From positions 62,001 to 126,000 of the forward strand of contig NZ_FNSW01000002.1 of assembly GCF_900104695.1 (NCBI RefSeq): a DNA stretch of 64,000 nucleotides, written 5' to 3'. Below, in pieces: positions 26,776 to 35,251 of the stretch. This stretch comes from Paenibacillus sp. GP183 (GTDB lineage: Bacteria; Bacillota; Bacilli; Paenibacillales; NBRC-103111). Made by a program: the position numbers and the translations under genes. The notes under the pieces were generated by a model that ran no database searches, had not been told where the DNA came from, and worked only from the letters and a program-made list of their open reading frames with translations. How positions within the stretch are numbered: position 1 is the stretch's first letter; every line of letters starts with the position of its first letter.

Positions 26776-27609
26776 ATGATGCGTGTTTTCGTAACAGGAG
26801 CAACAGGTTACATCGGTTCCGCTGTCATTCGCGAACTCATTGATGCGGGTCATCAGGTCGTCGGTCTTGTGCGCTCAGACAATAGCGCAGCGAAACTAAA
26901 AGAGGCCGGGGCCGAAGTGCACCGCGGCGACATCGACGATCTCGACAGCCTTCGTAGTGGTGCGGCTGCTGCGGATGGCATCATTCATCTGGCATTCAAT
27001 CACGACTTCTCGAACTTCGCCGGGGCACTCACAGCAGATCTGCACGCCGTCGAAGCGATGGGAGCGGCGCTGGAAGGGTCCGGTAAGCCGTTCGTGATCA
27101 CCACGCACGCCAATGGAGTGGCAGCGGAAAACGTAGCGTTATTGCTGGCTGAGCGCGGAGTGCGGACATCGATCGTAGAGCTTTGTCCTTCGGTACACGG
27201 TGAGGGTGACACAGGATTTGTGCCGAGACTGATCAACATTGCCAAAACGAAGGGCTTCTCAGCCTATGTGGAAGAGGGAACCAACCGCTGGCCGGCTGTG
27301 CACCGCCTTGACGCCGCACATCTATACCGCCTTGCGTTAGAAAAGGCACCCGCCGGTTCACGACTAAATGGGGTCGCAGATGAAGGGGTGCCATTTCGCG
27401 ACATCGCAAGTGTTATCGGTAAACACCTGAACGTGCCTGTAGTCAGCATTTCACGTGAAGAGGCAGACGCCCACTTCGGCTTCCTCAGCACACTTGCAGC
27501 GCTCGATATCCCGAGATCAAGCGTTGCAACTCAGGACCTTCTGGGATGGCGGCCTGTGCAACCTGCACTGATCCCCGACCTCGAACAGTCTCACTACTTC
27601 AACAACTGA
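26776..27609 (+). CDS. NAD-dependent epimerase/atypical extended SDR
   Basis: 277 residues from ATG 26776 behind AAGGGGGATTTC. The glycine motif is VTGATGYIGSAV, and GDIDDLDSLR and SVHGEGDTGFVPRLI follow. The segment after FVITTHANGVAAENVALLLA is shorter than in relatives, which have 15-25 more residues between the beta strand and the ASEEA helix. A small internal in-frame deletion is therefore possible and could affect the active site. It probably acts with the preceding SDR under TetR control. Confidence 0.8.
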   Translation: MMRVFVTGATGYIGSAVIRELIDAGHQVVGLVRSDNSAAKLKEAGAEVHRGDIDDLDSLRSGAAAADGIIHLAFNHDFSNFAGALTADLHAVEAMGAALEGSGKPFVITTHANGVAAENVALLLAERGVRTSIVELCPSVHGEGDTGFVPRLINIAKTKGFSAYVEEGTNRWPAVHRLDAAHLYRLALEKAPAGSRLNGVADEGVPFRDIASVIGKHLNVPVVSISREEADAHFGFLSTLAALDIPRSSVATQDLLGWRPVQPALIPDLEQSHYFNN

Positions 27610-27758
27610 TTGGAACGCGGTATGGCATCGAAGAATTTAAGCTCGTTTTAGAAAGCATCGGTTTTTCGGATGTGGTTGTTTCTGCTGATTTCGACTATGG
27701 AAAAACACCACTAACGGAAAGCAGAAGTTTGTATATGAAGCGGTACGAAAGTAAGTAA
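27609..27758 (+). pseudogene. C-terminal fragment of a class I SAM methyltransferase
   Basis: Directly after the epimerase stop, an open frame reads IGTRYGIEEFKLVLESIGFS followed by DVVVSADFDYGKTPLTE, the typical C-terminal beta hairpin region of a class I SAM-dependent methyltransferase. All upstream domains are missing. It is a remnant joined by deletion to the epimerase gene. Confidence 0.5.
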
Positions 27759-27794
27759 ACCACGGGAGGTCTAGGAACCCCCGTGGTTTTTTTA
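27757..27794 (+). terminator. Rho-independent terminator
   Basis: The stem AAACCACGGG / CCCGTGGTTT is followed by TTTTTT, immediately after the methyltransferase remnant. It ends the SDR-epimerase unit. Confidence 0.85.
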
Positions 27795-27800
27795 GCATTA

Positions 27801-27889
27801 CTGCCCGTTAACGTAGCAGGCTACCGTGATCGAATCCGCGGTAGCCTATTGTAGTGTTTCATTGAGCTATCGTTCCTCGTTAGCGTTAA
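27801..27889 (-). repeat. Cassette-type repeat (copy 4)
   Basis: On the plus strand: box B CTGCCCGTTAACG, stem GGCTACCG / CGGTAGCC, box A TTGAGCTATCGTTCCTCGTT then AGCGTTAA. The stem sequence differs from that of copy 2 at both sides of the same pair, so pairing is retained. Confidence 0.75.
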
Positions 27890-27981
27890 GTACAACCCTT
27901 CACAATCTTTTTTACTTTCCAAGCTGCCCACTGTAACTATGGACAAATAACTAGTATAAAATATGTCAGGAGGTGTTTTAA

Positions 27982-28536
27982 ATGGATTATGGATTTAGTG
28001 GTTATTACCGTCAGCACCCCAGCATTCCTCCGACTTTAAATCAAATTTTGGAGAGATGGACTGGGGAACCAAAAGAAACAGTTTATTTGTTAATCAACAA
28101 ATATGGTTTACCAAATGATGCAAGCTTGACAAAAATTACTTGGTATAATAATGGTCCTTGGAAGCGGACGATTGTTCATCAGCGTACAGTCCTTCATAAC
28201 TCTCCGACTCCGCATCTTGATTATTTAGAACAAACCATTGATTATAAAGTCCCTGTTCAATCTTTTGATGACATAGCACGGTTTGATGGTAGTTTATATC
28301 CAGACCGTACGGCTGGTGAGGCTACGGCTAAATGTGACCAAGAAGCGGCAAATTTTTTGGTATTAAACTTGATGAACGATATGGTGTCTGGCAAGCGTAC
28401 CGTAGAAGATGCCCGTCGTGCTGCTGAAGAAATTGAAAAAGCTTTTCGATTAAAAGGTCAATTTTCACCTTACACCAAAGGATTCCTATTCCCAAAACAA
28501 TCTCATACTGCTGACCCCGATGTCGCCTCTTTTTAA
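27982..28536 (+). CDS. Hypothetical protein, 184 residues
   Basis: ATG behind CAGGAGGTGTTTTAA. A soluble protein with no signal peptide or membrane helix. The N-terminal part contains ILERWTGEPKETVYLLINKYGLPND and ITWYNNGPWKRTIVHQ. A C-terminal amphipathic helix lies around VSGKRTVEDARRAAEEIEKAF. I do not recognise the family. It lies between two cassette-type repeats but is on the opposite strand to most genes in the array. Confidence 0.6.
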   Translation: MDYGFSGYYRQHPSIPPTLNQILERWTGEPKETVYLLINKYGLPNDASLTKITWYNNGPWKRTIVHQRTVLHNSPTPHLDYLEQTIDYKVPVQSFDDIARFDGSLYPDRTAGEATAKCDQEAANFLVLNLMNDMVSGKRTVEDARRAAEEIEKAFRLKGQFSPYTKGFLFPKQSHTADPDVASF

Positions 28537-28608
28537 GGCAATCTAAAATGGCAGGTTGGTTCCATTAGTAAATGTACTGTCTTCCTATAAATATTTACTT
28601 TAACTAAC

Positions 28609-28720
28609 CTGCCCGTTGCTAGCTCAACGCCCAGCAGTACATGTATGTATAAAATTTCATATTTTGTTCAGATGTCTTTCTAACCATTCGTGCTATGCGT
28701 TCCGATTAGTGCGTTTTGTC
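28609..28720 (-). repeat. Cassette-type repeat, degenerate (copy 5)
   Basis: Box B CTGCCCGTTGCTAGCTCAAC is clear at 28609. The middle is weak, and a diverged box A (GCTATGCGTTCCGATTAGTG) lies at about 28692-28711. It sits 3' of the minus-strand fragment at 28836. Confidence 0.45.
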
Positions 28721-28835
28721 TTGCACTCCCCCTTCAGTGCATGTGGATTGGGTGATAGAGTACGACCAAAAGCGTACCCCACTACAAAGTGAGGCACGCC
28801 AATTTCAATGAATTTCTGGTAATTGCGTGGTCAAT

Positions 28836-29111
28836 CTAGTTGCTATCCCTTGCTGCGATATAGGCGTCTCCTATGGTTTGGAGATCGTCTGAGGTGACGT
28901 TTCCTGTGATTTGAATGTAAGTGATTGTGTTGTTTGACTCTTTCTTTGTAATTAAAAGCTCCTTTTGACCCCCTGATGTTGTGTACAAGTCGGCCTGGTA
29001 ATTGTTGGAGTTAAATTGAATTTTACTGCCGTCCTGGTTGCCGTAAATGTTGGCATCCAGTCCTCCGCGCTGCTGTACTGTGATCTGTTGACCAGAACTG
29101 TTTGTATACAC
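28836..29111 (-). pseudogene. C-terminal fragment of a DUF4367-like lipoprotein or sigma-associated protein
   Basis: 91 codons from a GTG without a ribosome site. The content (YTNSSGQQITVQQRGG, then GQKELLITKKE and YIQITGNVTSDDLQTIGDAY) looks like the C-terminal beta domain of DUF4367-type extracytoplasmic proteins. Their N-terminal anchor or helix-turn-helix part is missing here. The family call is tentative; the truncation is better supported. Confidence 0.35.
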
Positions 29112-29205
29112 TTTTAAAAAATCATTTGGCTAGGTCTAGTTTATTATTGTCTTTTTGAGGTTTTTCGGCGGATTTAATTTTCATGGGAGCTTAATGACGC
29201 ATCGT

Positions 29206-29268
29206 CAGTCTAATACTATATTTTCTCAGTCTACAACTTAATTTTCACGGTCTAATACTTTATTTTCA
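29206..29268. repeat. Three tandem 21-base repeats
   Basis: Units at 29206, 29227 and 29248, each of 21 bases, share the pattern CrGTCTAayACTttATTTTC. They lie 110 bases upstream of the beta-propeller gene. The two-turn period suggests a protein-binding array or promoter-region element. Confidence 0.55.
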
Positions 29269-29377
29269 CTGAACAATATTTGCATAACGCGCTTCTGTCT
29301 TGGAAAGCTTATCAATATCTACAGTCTATTCGCCCATTCAAAAAAACAAACCGCCGCAAAAGTAGGGGGATTTACGC

Positions 29378-30805
29378 ATGATTTTCACCCGCAAAGCATT
29401 TGCGCTCACGTTGACGATCGCGATTAGCTTCGGTGCGGCGTCTTCAGCCGCCGCCTATCCGAAAAAAGCGCCGATCCAAGCCCCGGCGCTGCCGGGCGCA
29501 CAGCCCATCTCGGATAACGACCGCGTGTACACCGCCGACCAAGACTCCAACACGGTCACCGTCGTAAATCCGAAAACGAACACGGTGCTCGGCACGATTC
29601 CGCTCGGCAGCGTTCGTATGGACACGACCATGGATGTTCTGGGCGCGATGTATCACGGCGAAATCAACGTTCACGGCCTCGGGTTTTCCCGCGACGGACG
29701 CTACCTCTGCGTCATCAACGTGACAACCAACTCCGTGTACGTTTTCGATACCGCCACGAACAAAATTTTGAGCACCGTTTACTTGGGGAGAGCGCCGCAT
29801 GAAGGCTTTTTCTCCCCCGACGGACGCGAACTGTGGGTTGCGGAACGCGGCATGGACACCATTGCAATCGTCGATTGGCGTCAAAATCGCGTCGTCGATC
29901 ACATCGTATCGGAGGACGGGCCTTCGAAAATCTTGTTCAGCCCGGATGGCAAGTTAGCCTATGTCAACCACTTGCGCGCCGACGCGCTCGACGTCGTCGA
30001 CGTGGCCAAACGCCGGATCATTCAGCACGTCGCGATTCCGACCGACGCCGGCGGATCCTCGGACATGGCCGTTTCCCCGGACGGCAAGGAAATTTGGCTC
30101 GGCATGCCGATCAACGGCAAAACGACTACGGTCGTAAACGCCAAAACGTTCAAAGTCGAAGCCGTAATGGACACGGGGCCGCGAACCAATCATCCGAACT
30201 TCGTCACGGTTAACGGCATTAATTATGCGTACGTTACGGTCGGCGACTTGAACCAGACGCTCGTTTACCGTCGTTCGCCAAACGGCGGCCCGCCGACGCT
30301 CGTGACGCGCATCAACAACTCCGGCGGGGGTCCGCATGGCATTTGGCCGAGTCCGGACAACACCCGCATTTACGTCGCATTGCAATATGCCGACGCGATG
30401 GACGTCATCGACACGAAAACGATGAAAGTCATCCATACGTTGCCGATCGGGCAATCCCCGATGGCGCTCGTCTACGTCGCCCGCCCCGATCCCGGCAGCA
30501 GCACGGGGCTCAGCTCGCAAGGCCTGAATCAGAAAAACGTGTACCTCACCCTTGACGTGCAGGGCACGACGGGAGCCGGACATGCCCAGGTACGCGCAAT
30601 GCCGGGCATCGACGAAATCATCGTCGACGTTCGGGGCTTGCCCGCGAACTCCAAATTTACCGCGTACGCCACGAACGGCCAGCAAACGGTCGCGCTGCTG
30701 ACGTCCACGAGCAACGCCATGGGCGCCATGGCCGAAACGATGGCCTTCGTCCACTTTTTCGCCAACAACTTTAACAAGATCATCATCAAACCGGCCGCGT
30801 CTTAA
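29378..30805 (+). CDS. Secreted YncE/YVTN-family beta-propeller protein
   Basis: 475 residues with a signal peptide (MIFTRKAFALTLTIAISFGA, then SSAAA). Repeated 40-residue blades carry YVTN-like motifs such as VYTADQDSNTVTVVNPKTN, VYVFDTATNKILSTVYLG and IYVALQYADAMDVIDTKTMK. A C-terminal beta domain follows (LTLDVQGTTGAGHAQVR). It probably acts outside the cell as a binding or scaffold protein; the ligand is unknown. Codon use is strongly GC-biased (many GTC, GCG, ACG) compared with the AT-rich genes on both sides, a sign of transfer from a high-GC donor. A terminator follows. Confidence 0.82.
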   Translation: MIFTRKAFALTLTIAISFGAASSAAAYPKKAPIQAPALPGAQPISDNDRVYTADQDSNTVTVVNPKTNTVLGTIPLGSVRMDTTMDVLGAMYHGEINVHGLGFSRDGRYLCVINVTTNSVYVFDTATNKILSTVYLGRAPHEGFFSPDGRELWVAERGMDTIAIVDWRQNRVVDHIVSEDGPSKILFSPDGKLAYVNHLRADALDVVDVAKRRIIQHVAIPTDAGGSSDMAVSPDGKEIWLGMPINGKTTTVVNAKTFKVEAVMDTGPRTNHPNFVTVNGINYAYVTVGDLNQTLVYRRSPNGGPPTLVTRINNSGGGPHGIWPSPDNTRIYVALQYADAMDVIDTKTMKVIHTLPIGQSPMALVYVARPDPGSSTGLSSQGLNQKNVYLTLDVQGTTGAGHAQVRAMPGIDEIIVDVRGLPANSKFTAYATNGQQTVALLTSTSNAMGAMAETMAFVHFFANNFNKIIIKPAAS

Positions 30806-30833
30806 CGGAACGGTGGGACGGTTATTGGGAAAA

Positions 30834-30868
30834 TAAAAAAAGCTCATCCGCGAGGATGGGCTTTTTCG
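30834..30868 (+). terminator. Rho-independent terminator
   Basis: AAAGCTCATCC / GGATGGGCTTT with loop GCGAG and a T-run, 30 bases after the beta-propeller stop codon. Confidence 0.8.
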
Positions 30869-31124
30869 TTGTCTTATTCAAATGATTCTTTGATCGTTCT
30901 CCAAGGCGATTTTTCTTTAACCAAAATGAAAACCACATGGAGTTGTTACACTCGCATGTGGTCAGTTTCAAATATGCTAATTGTTGGTTGAATGATGAGT
31001 TCATTCGGCGCTGGGTATCCCCACCCAAAGAAAAAACCTCGAAAGGCATAAAGCCAATCGAGGTTGCACCCAATTCAATTATTTAATGTTACTTTTACTA
31101 TTAATTCGCTGAGATTAAGTTCTC
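30869..31124. other. Intergenic stretch with a hairpin
   Basis: It contains the inverted repeat ACCACATG ... CATGTGGT (about 30931-30962) and a second stem AACCTCGA / TCGAGGTT (about 31036-31064). No supported gene. Confidence 0.4.
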
Positions 31125-31136
31125 CTGCCCGTTGCT

Positions 31137-31525
31137 ATGAACATTTTTGTCAAGCCCTTCGTATTTGCACTAGCCCAAGCACTAGGCGCGGGAGCAAATA
31201 TGCGAGCGACGGTCGGCACGCTGCTATCCGTGGGTTGGTTACCACATGTTATGCCTTCGTCAAGGAGAGCGGGTGCCAGCTAGCGACGCACGTTTGGTCT
31301 TTCAACCTAGTGCAAACGGGCAACGCATATTCTCTCCTGAACCTTCGTTTGCTCCCGGGCCTAGTGCTCGGGCGTGAGCTTGTCAAGTGCCTTCCTTGAC
31401 AAGCGACTAGTTTCAGATCAACACTTTTCTATTCCCTCATCCGAGATGAGGGACGCCACACGGCGAGTGTGGGGGTGCAGGGGGCAACGCCTCCTGCGTG
31501 TCCCCCTGGGGGGACGGAAGGGGTG
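31137..31525 (-). ncRNA. Candidate bridge-RNA region of the IS110-family element
   Basis: About 390 non-coding, GC-rich bases on the 3' side of the transposase within the element. They contain self-complementary segments such as CTTGTCAAG...CTTGACAAG and CCCTCATC/GATGAGGG. Established knowledge: IS110-family recombinases are guided by a bridge RNA from a non-coding end, downstream in IS1111-type members. The RNA itself is not shown here. Confidence 0.4.
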
Positions 31526-32644
31526 TTAGTTGGTGTTCGGCTTTTCTACAGTGCGAGCGACTGCCCATATGAATCCAGTCAATTCTCGAGCGACTGCACC
31601 GATTGCGACATTCTTATGCTTGTTCTTTCCAAAAACGAGATGGCGGTATTTCTTGTGTAATCGTTCTTGAGCCTTCCAGGACAGCAGTTGTACATCGGCA
31701 GGTAATCCCTTCAGTCGTTCGGCAAGATCGCCTTTTACAGCGGGACGGTGACGGTAGCTCCATGCCGATTCGACCAACGCTCGACGTAGATGGCTGTTTC
31801 CTGCTTTGGTCATGGAACCTCGTCTTGTGCTCAGCCCAGACGAATGCTCGCGAGGAACCAATCCCAAGTACGCCATCAGTTGAACAGGCGAACGGAAACG
31901 CGCAAACGAACCGATTTCCGCGGCAATGGTGATGGCCGTAATGAGCGCCACACCGCGCAAGGATTGAAGTACCTGAATGATGGATGCCTTCGCACCGACT
32001 GTAGCCTGATCGAGGAGCGCTTTTTCAATGCGCCCCATTCGCTGCTCAATCTCTTCAAGGGCATGAAGCATTTCGGTAAACGCGATTTGCATCGCGTCAT
32101 GTTCAAACGTAAGTTGGGTGAGCCAGATGCGATACTTTTTTGTCCATCGACGTTTAACGGTAACCGGAGGATGAATCTGGTGACGAAGCAAGAATTTGAG
32201 TACGCGCTGACGAGCACGGTGCGCATCTTCCTTTGCAGCCTCGCGAGTGCGGACGAGCTCACGCAGCGCTTCGTCTTCCCGAGCAGGTACATAGACTGGT
32301 GTCAGCTCACCTGCCCGGAAAAGCCGAGCAAGTTGTTCGGCGTCTCGACGATCGTTCTTGATATGATCCCCTGGTCGTTTCGGCATCAGTGACGGCGCGA
32401 TGACAGTACAACTAGCCCCCATCGATTCAATCCATCGATAGGTTTCGTAACCCGTGGGGCCAGCTTCGTAGCAAAATGAAAGCGTACTGGCCGGTCCTAA
32501 TTCCTTGATGAGCTTCCGCAACGCTGCAGCCGTGTGGGGAATGGCACCGTAGTAACGTGGAAGATCCCTCCCAGCATCCGCAATGGCAACAGAAATTTTT
32601 TCTTTCGAAACATCTAAACCGATGAATTTTGTGGCAGACTGCAT
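31526..32644 (-). CDS. IS110-family DEDD transposase/recombinase
   Basis: 372 residues from ATG 32644 behind AAAGGAGAGCTGTC. The N-terminal RuvC-like DEDD domain has IGLDVSKEK, the Glu in CYEAGPTGYE and KNDRRDAEQLARL. The C-terminal transposase_20 domain has LRGVALITAITIAAEIG and YLGLVPREHSSGLSTRRG with its catalytic-type Ser, then GNSHLRRALVESAW. Intact. It differs strongly from the two other IS110-type proteins in the window (452/454-residue frames), so it belongs to a separate element. Confidence 0.93.
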   Translation of the reverse strand: MQSATKFIGLDVSKEKISVAIADAGRDLPRYYGAIPHTAAALRKLIKELGPASTLSFCYEAGPTGYETYRWIESMGASCTVIAPSLMPKRPGDHIKNDRRDAEQLARLFRAGELTPVYVPAREDEALRELVRTREAAKEDAHRARQRVLKFLLRHQIHPPVTVKRRWTKKYRIWLTQLTFEHDAMQIAFTEMLHALEEIEQRMGRIEKALLDQATVGAKASIIQVLQSLRGVALITAITIAAEIGSFARFRSPVQLMAYLGLVPREHSSGLSTRRGSMTKAGNSHLRRALVESAWSYRHRPAVKGDLAERLKGLPADVQLLSWKAQERLHKKYRHLVFGKNKHKNVAIGAVARELTGFIWAVARTVEKPNTN

Positions 32645-32832
32645 AATGACAGCTCTCCTTTGCTATGTAGCTCTGAAATGGTTTTCTCACTATCCATTTT
32701 CAACCTACGACCTGTAACAAATACGGAGGGCTGTTACTATTTTTCACGTTCATCATAGCTAGCGCAATGACGGCTGCCCCGCGGCAGCCGTTTTGGTGTT
32801 GAACTATCGTTCTCCGTTAGTTCAATGAATGA

Positions 32833-33366
32833 TCAATGATACTGTCCTGTTATGTGTTCATTCGAATCTTTCATTAATTTGGAAAGTAGCACAATTTGCC
32901 CAGCATGATATCCGTAGTGTGCCGCAACCTGAACAAGTAGCCGGCTGATTACTCTCACTTCATAGGTTTCATCTTCTGAAGCGTTAACAAGAAGCATTCT
33001 GTTCCAATCTTCCAAATCATAGCGAATTATGACTTCCCTTTTTAGATCCTCCTCGGACAAAACTGATAATATACTTGCCGATTCGGACCGTGTTCTCAAA
33101 AGAAGACTACTCAATTCATCCTTCGATATGCCACCTTCAGAATTAAATTCTCGAGAGCGTTCTCGAATGAAAGGTTTATTTCCGATTGCACTTATGAGGT
33201 TCTGATACTCGTTTCCTGCTAAATGTAAGCAAAGGTTCCCAATGCTGTTCATGGAATCCTTCATTTTTTTCCAAATCATTTCATCATCAAGTAGGTTTAA
33301 GCTCTTTATGATTCGATCGAGCTGTTTGTTCATGTCTTCGAGTACGTTCTTTGTCAGGTCTACCAC
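32833..33366 (-). CDS. DUF1572/DinB-like family protein
   Basis: 177 residues from GTG 33366 behind GAGGGGAATTGTC. A four-helix-bundle pattern: the first helix LTKNVLEDMNKQLDRIIKSL, NSIGNLCLHLAGNEYQNLI with a metal-type His, and a last helix VQVAAHYGYHAGQIVLLSKL with two His. These match the DinB/DUF1572 metal site (three His). It is probably a cytoplasmic metal- or thiol-dependent protein of unknown substrate. It stands alone between two cassette-type repeats. Confidence 0.8.
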   Translation of the reverse strand: MVDLTKNVLEDMNKQLDRIIKSLNLLDDEMIWKKMKDSMNSIGNLCLHLAGNEYQNLISAIGNKPFIRERSREFNSEGGISKDELSSLLLRTRSESASILSVLSEEDLKREVIIRYDLEDWNRMLLVNASEDETYEVRVISRLLVQVAAHYGYHAGQIVLLSKLMKDSNEHITGQYH

Positions 33367-33479
33367 GACAATTCCCCTCTACCATTTATTTTGTAAAACT
33401 TCACATATCACTTTTTTAATAATTCGCTTAACTCGTAATGTTTCCCTTTAATTATCCTACCTTTAGCTACTACGTTAAA

Positions 33480-33520
33480 CTGCCCGTTAGCTTAAACATT
33501 ATTATGTGTTTAAAACAATG
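33480..33520 (-). repeat. Cassette-type repeat, degenerate (copy 7)
   Basis: Box B CTGCCCGTTAGCTTAAAC at 33480, followed by a short hairpin TTAAACA / TGTTTAA. No box A is recognisable. Confidence 0.5.
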
Positions 33521-33535
33521 GGATTTTGTCCAGTC

Positions 33536-33564
33536 AAAAAAACCACGGATCTAATCCCGTGGAT
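33536..33564 (-). terminator. Terminator overlapping the end of the YolD-like gene
   Basis: On the minus strand CCACGGG, loop, CCGTGG is followed by TTTTTTT. The stem includes the last codons of the gene. Confidence 0.75.
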
Positions 33565-33802
33565 AATCTACTCTCATTATATCCATAAAGGGTACTTTTA
33601 CAGTCTCTTCGGACCGCTGGACATGGACTTTTCCGGTTCTTGAATCCATCTCCACAATTTGTCCGCGTACCGGTTCCTCCCATCCCCAGACCGTCAGCAA
33701 AATTTCAGAACTTTCCCGTTTAGCTTCCGTTAGTTGGTTTCCGATCTCCTCTAAAACAAATTCATCCCTCGTTGGTCGCTTTGATACTTTCACTCTTGCC
33801 AC
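33551..33802 (-). CDS. YolD-like family protein
   Basis: 83 residues. It contains the conserved YolD core: a helix with EEIGNQLTEAKRESSEILLTVWG followed by VRGQIVEMDSRTGKVHV and IPFMDI-like VPFMDIMRVD. YolD proteins of Bacillales are often next to a Y-family DNA polymerase gene (uvrX/yqjW); no such gene is adjacent here. It is slightly shorter than usual at the N-terminus (about 100 in relatives). Single gene with its own terminator. Confidence 0.75.
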   Translation of the reverse strand: MARVKVSKRPTRDEFVLEEIGNQLTEAKRESSEILLTVWGWEEPVRGQIVEMDSRTGKVHVQRSEETVKVPFMDIMRVDYPRD

Positions 33803-33885
33803 TCTTATTCCCCCGTAATATTTTTATCACCCTCGACTCAATATGCACATTTTAAGACGAATTCTTTGTTGACATAAATAAGACG

Positions 33886-33982
33886 GAATTCCACCTAATA
33901 GGCTTCCTTCCGTCCTTATGCTGAATTCTTATAATATCATAAAAATCTCTATCTACTCAACTCGTTCTCCGATAGCTTAATC
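33886..33982 (-). repeat. Cassette-type repeat, partial (copy 8)
   Basis: Stem AAGACGGAA / TTCCGTCCTT on the plus strand, then a box A of the form CTCAACTCGTTCTCCGATAG followed by CTTAATC. No box B is seen. It lies 28 bases 3' of the minus-strand gene ending at 34010. Confidence 0.55.
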
Positions 33983-34009
33983 AAACAGTCGGAATGAATA
34001 TTATTTACT

Positions 34010-34549
34010 TCATTGCTTTTGTGGTTCTTTTAAACGATCATCAATTATTTTACTCATGTCACTTTCAATCCATCGTTTTAAATCTGGTGATTTGAAACGC
34101 ATGATTTTATTGTCATATGAAATGGTTACCTGATCACTTACCGATACTCCGGTTGCCATCCACCCGTTTGATATTACTATTGAAATGGAATCAACAGCAT
34201 TGGTGATCCCTATTGATTTTCCGCCTTTAGTTTTTATCACAAACTCACTTGGTCCACCGCCATCTGATATTAATTGATTGTGGGCGGAACCTACATATTC
34301 AGCATGTGAAAGCCAATATATAATTTTGGCGACTGTTATTTTTTGCATGTTATTATTCAAATCAATTTGAATTGGTTCTTTATTTGGACTTGGTGGTCCG
34401 CCTATATCTATTACTGCTGAAACAACATTTTCAATATTGGGAAACTCAACCGAGTTTTCCTTCTTTTTTTGACCATCTTGAAATAACGCAAACCCAAAAG
34501 TCAAAGCAAGAAATATCACACATAAGATTGCACCAATTTTAAAATTCAT
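34010..34549 (-). CDS. Membrane-anchored protein, paralogue of 3890-4708
   Basis: 179 residues from ATG 34549, preceded by GGGAGTGA at long spacing; a start at 34579 is possible. One N-terminal membrane helix (IGAILCVIFLALTFGFALF) is followed by an extracytoplasmic domain. The domain shares an ordered set of motifs with the protein at 3890: KIIYWLSHAEYVGSAHNQ, GGGPSEF, TNAVDSISI, VSDQVTISYD and SPDLKRWIE. It lacks the additional C-terminal region of that protein. The family is not recognised. Single-gene unit between two repeats. Confidence 0.6.
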   Translation of the reverse strand: MNFKIGAILCVIFLALTFGFALFQDGQKKKENSVEFPNIENVVSAVIDIGGPPSPNKEPIQIDLNNNMQKITVAKIIYWLSHAEYVGSAHNQLISDGGGPSEFVIKTKGGKSIGITNAVDSISIVISNGWMATGVSVSDQVTISYDNKIMRFKSPDLKRWIESDMSKIIDDRLKEPQKQ

Positions 34550-34678
34550 AGTAATTTTGTCACTCCCTGTGGTCGACAATGCAGAAGTTATAAACCACCC
34601 TGTTTTTAATTAGACGTGCAGGAAATATTTTAAGTTACACATGTTGATGTGAAGATTTTGGTGTTTTATTCAACATTA

Positions 34679-34766
34679 CTGCCCGTTAGCGGCACAGGCT
34701 ACCGTGATTAAATCTGCGGTAGCCTGCTGTGGTATTTTATTGAGCTATTGTTTTCGTTAGCTTAAT
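34679..34766 (-). repeat. Cassette-type repeat (copy 9)
   Basis: On the plus strand: box B CTGCCCGTTAGCGG, stem CAGGCTACCG / CGGTAGCCTG, box A TTGAGCTATTGTTTTCGTTA then GCTTAAT. The stop codon TAA of the gene at 34757 is inside box A (minus-strand AGCTAACG). Confidence 0.78.
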
Positions 34767-35251
34767 CCAAAATGTTCGGCAATATTTTTTGTGTTTTCCT
34801 CAATAGATTGTTCATCGTCAACTTTAATAACCATTAAATTATTGCGATCAGCCTGCTCAACAACAGTTTCAGCATACATATGATCTTTAGCCATCCAGTT
34901 TTTAAACGCCTTAGCAGGGTCTAGACAATCACGTAATATATCGTTAATCCAAGTACGCATTGAATAATGTTTTATTTGAAAGTCTTTACTCGGCACTAAC
35001 CATATCGCCCTTTTCTTGTCCAATAAAAGTTTAGCTACAAGTTCAGGAATAAGAGCGATTCCCTCTGCTAAAATCGGGGTGGACTTAGGCATTTTCAGTA
35101 AATCGTTTATTATCATTTCAAATTCTTCATGTGCAAGACTGACTTGTTCTTCAGCAAGAATGTGAACGGGACGCATCCATATTTCATCCCATGCACTTTC
35201 CTGTATTTTTGTGGAAATCCAATGAGAAGCAGGGTGCTGATTTGGATTCAT
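34757..35251 (-). pseudogene. P-loop kinase-like protein missing its N-terminus
   Basis: 164 codons starting at an ATG without a ribosome site. The content (SAWDEIWMRPVHILAEEQVS, LLDKKRAIWLVPSKDFQIKH and the C-terminal NNLMVIKVDDEQSIEENTK) matches the middle and end of small AAA/nucleoside-kinase-like proteins. Their start carries the Walker A motif, absent here. About 50 residues are therefore lost. Its stop codon lies inside a cassette-type repeat. Confidence 0.5.

Larger units (their letters stand above)
31137..32760 (-). mobile_element. IS110-family element (IS1111-like layout) inside a cassette-type repeat
   Basis: About 1.62 kb: a transposase gene on the minus strand, a long non-coding 3' segment (31137-31525) and a short 5' segment. 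The limits are set by where the interrupted repeat stops and resumes. Short sub-terminal inverted sequences (ATGAAC near the left, GTTCATCAT near the right) fit the IS1111 group. No long terminal inverted repeats are present, as expected for IS110. Confidence 0.75.
31125..32827 (-). repeat. Cassette-type repeat split by an IS110 element (copy 6)
   Basis: Box B begins CTGCCCGTTGCT at 31125-31136. The sequence then resumes at 32761 as AGCGCAATG, stem ACGGCTGCC / GGCAGCCGT, box A TTGAACTATCGTTCTCCGTT then AGTTCAA, ending 32827. The trinucleotide GCT is present at both junctions (31134-31136 and 32758-32760). The box A end is 5 bases from the stop codon of the DUF1572 gene. Confidence 0.8.

Noticed and set aside
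29444-30847. Long open frames on the opposite strand of the beta-propeller gene
   Set aside because: Shadow frames caused by GC-rich codon use of the real gene; composition (many Arg, His, Val, Asp) is not protein-like.
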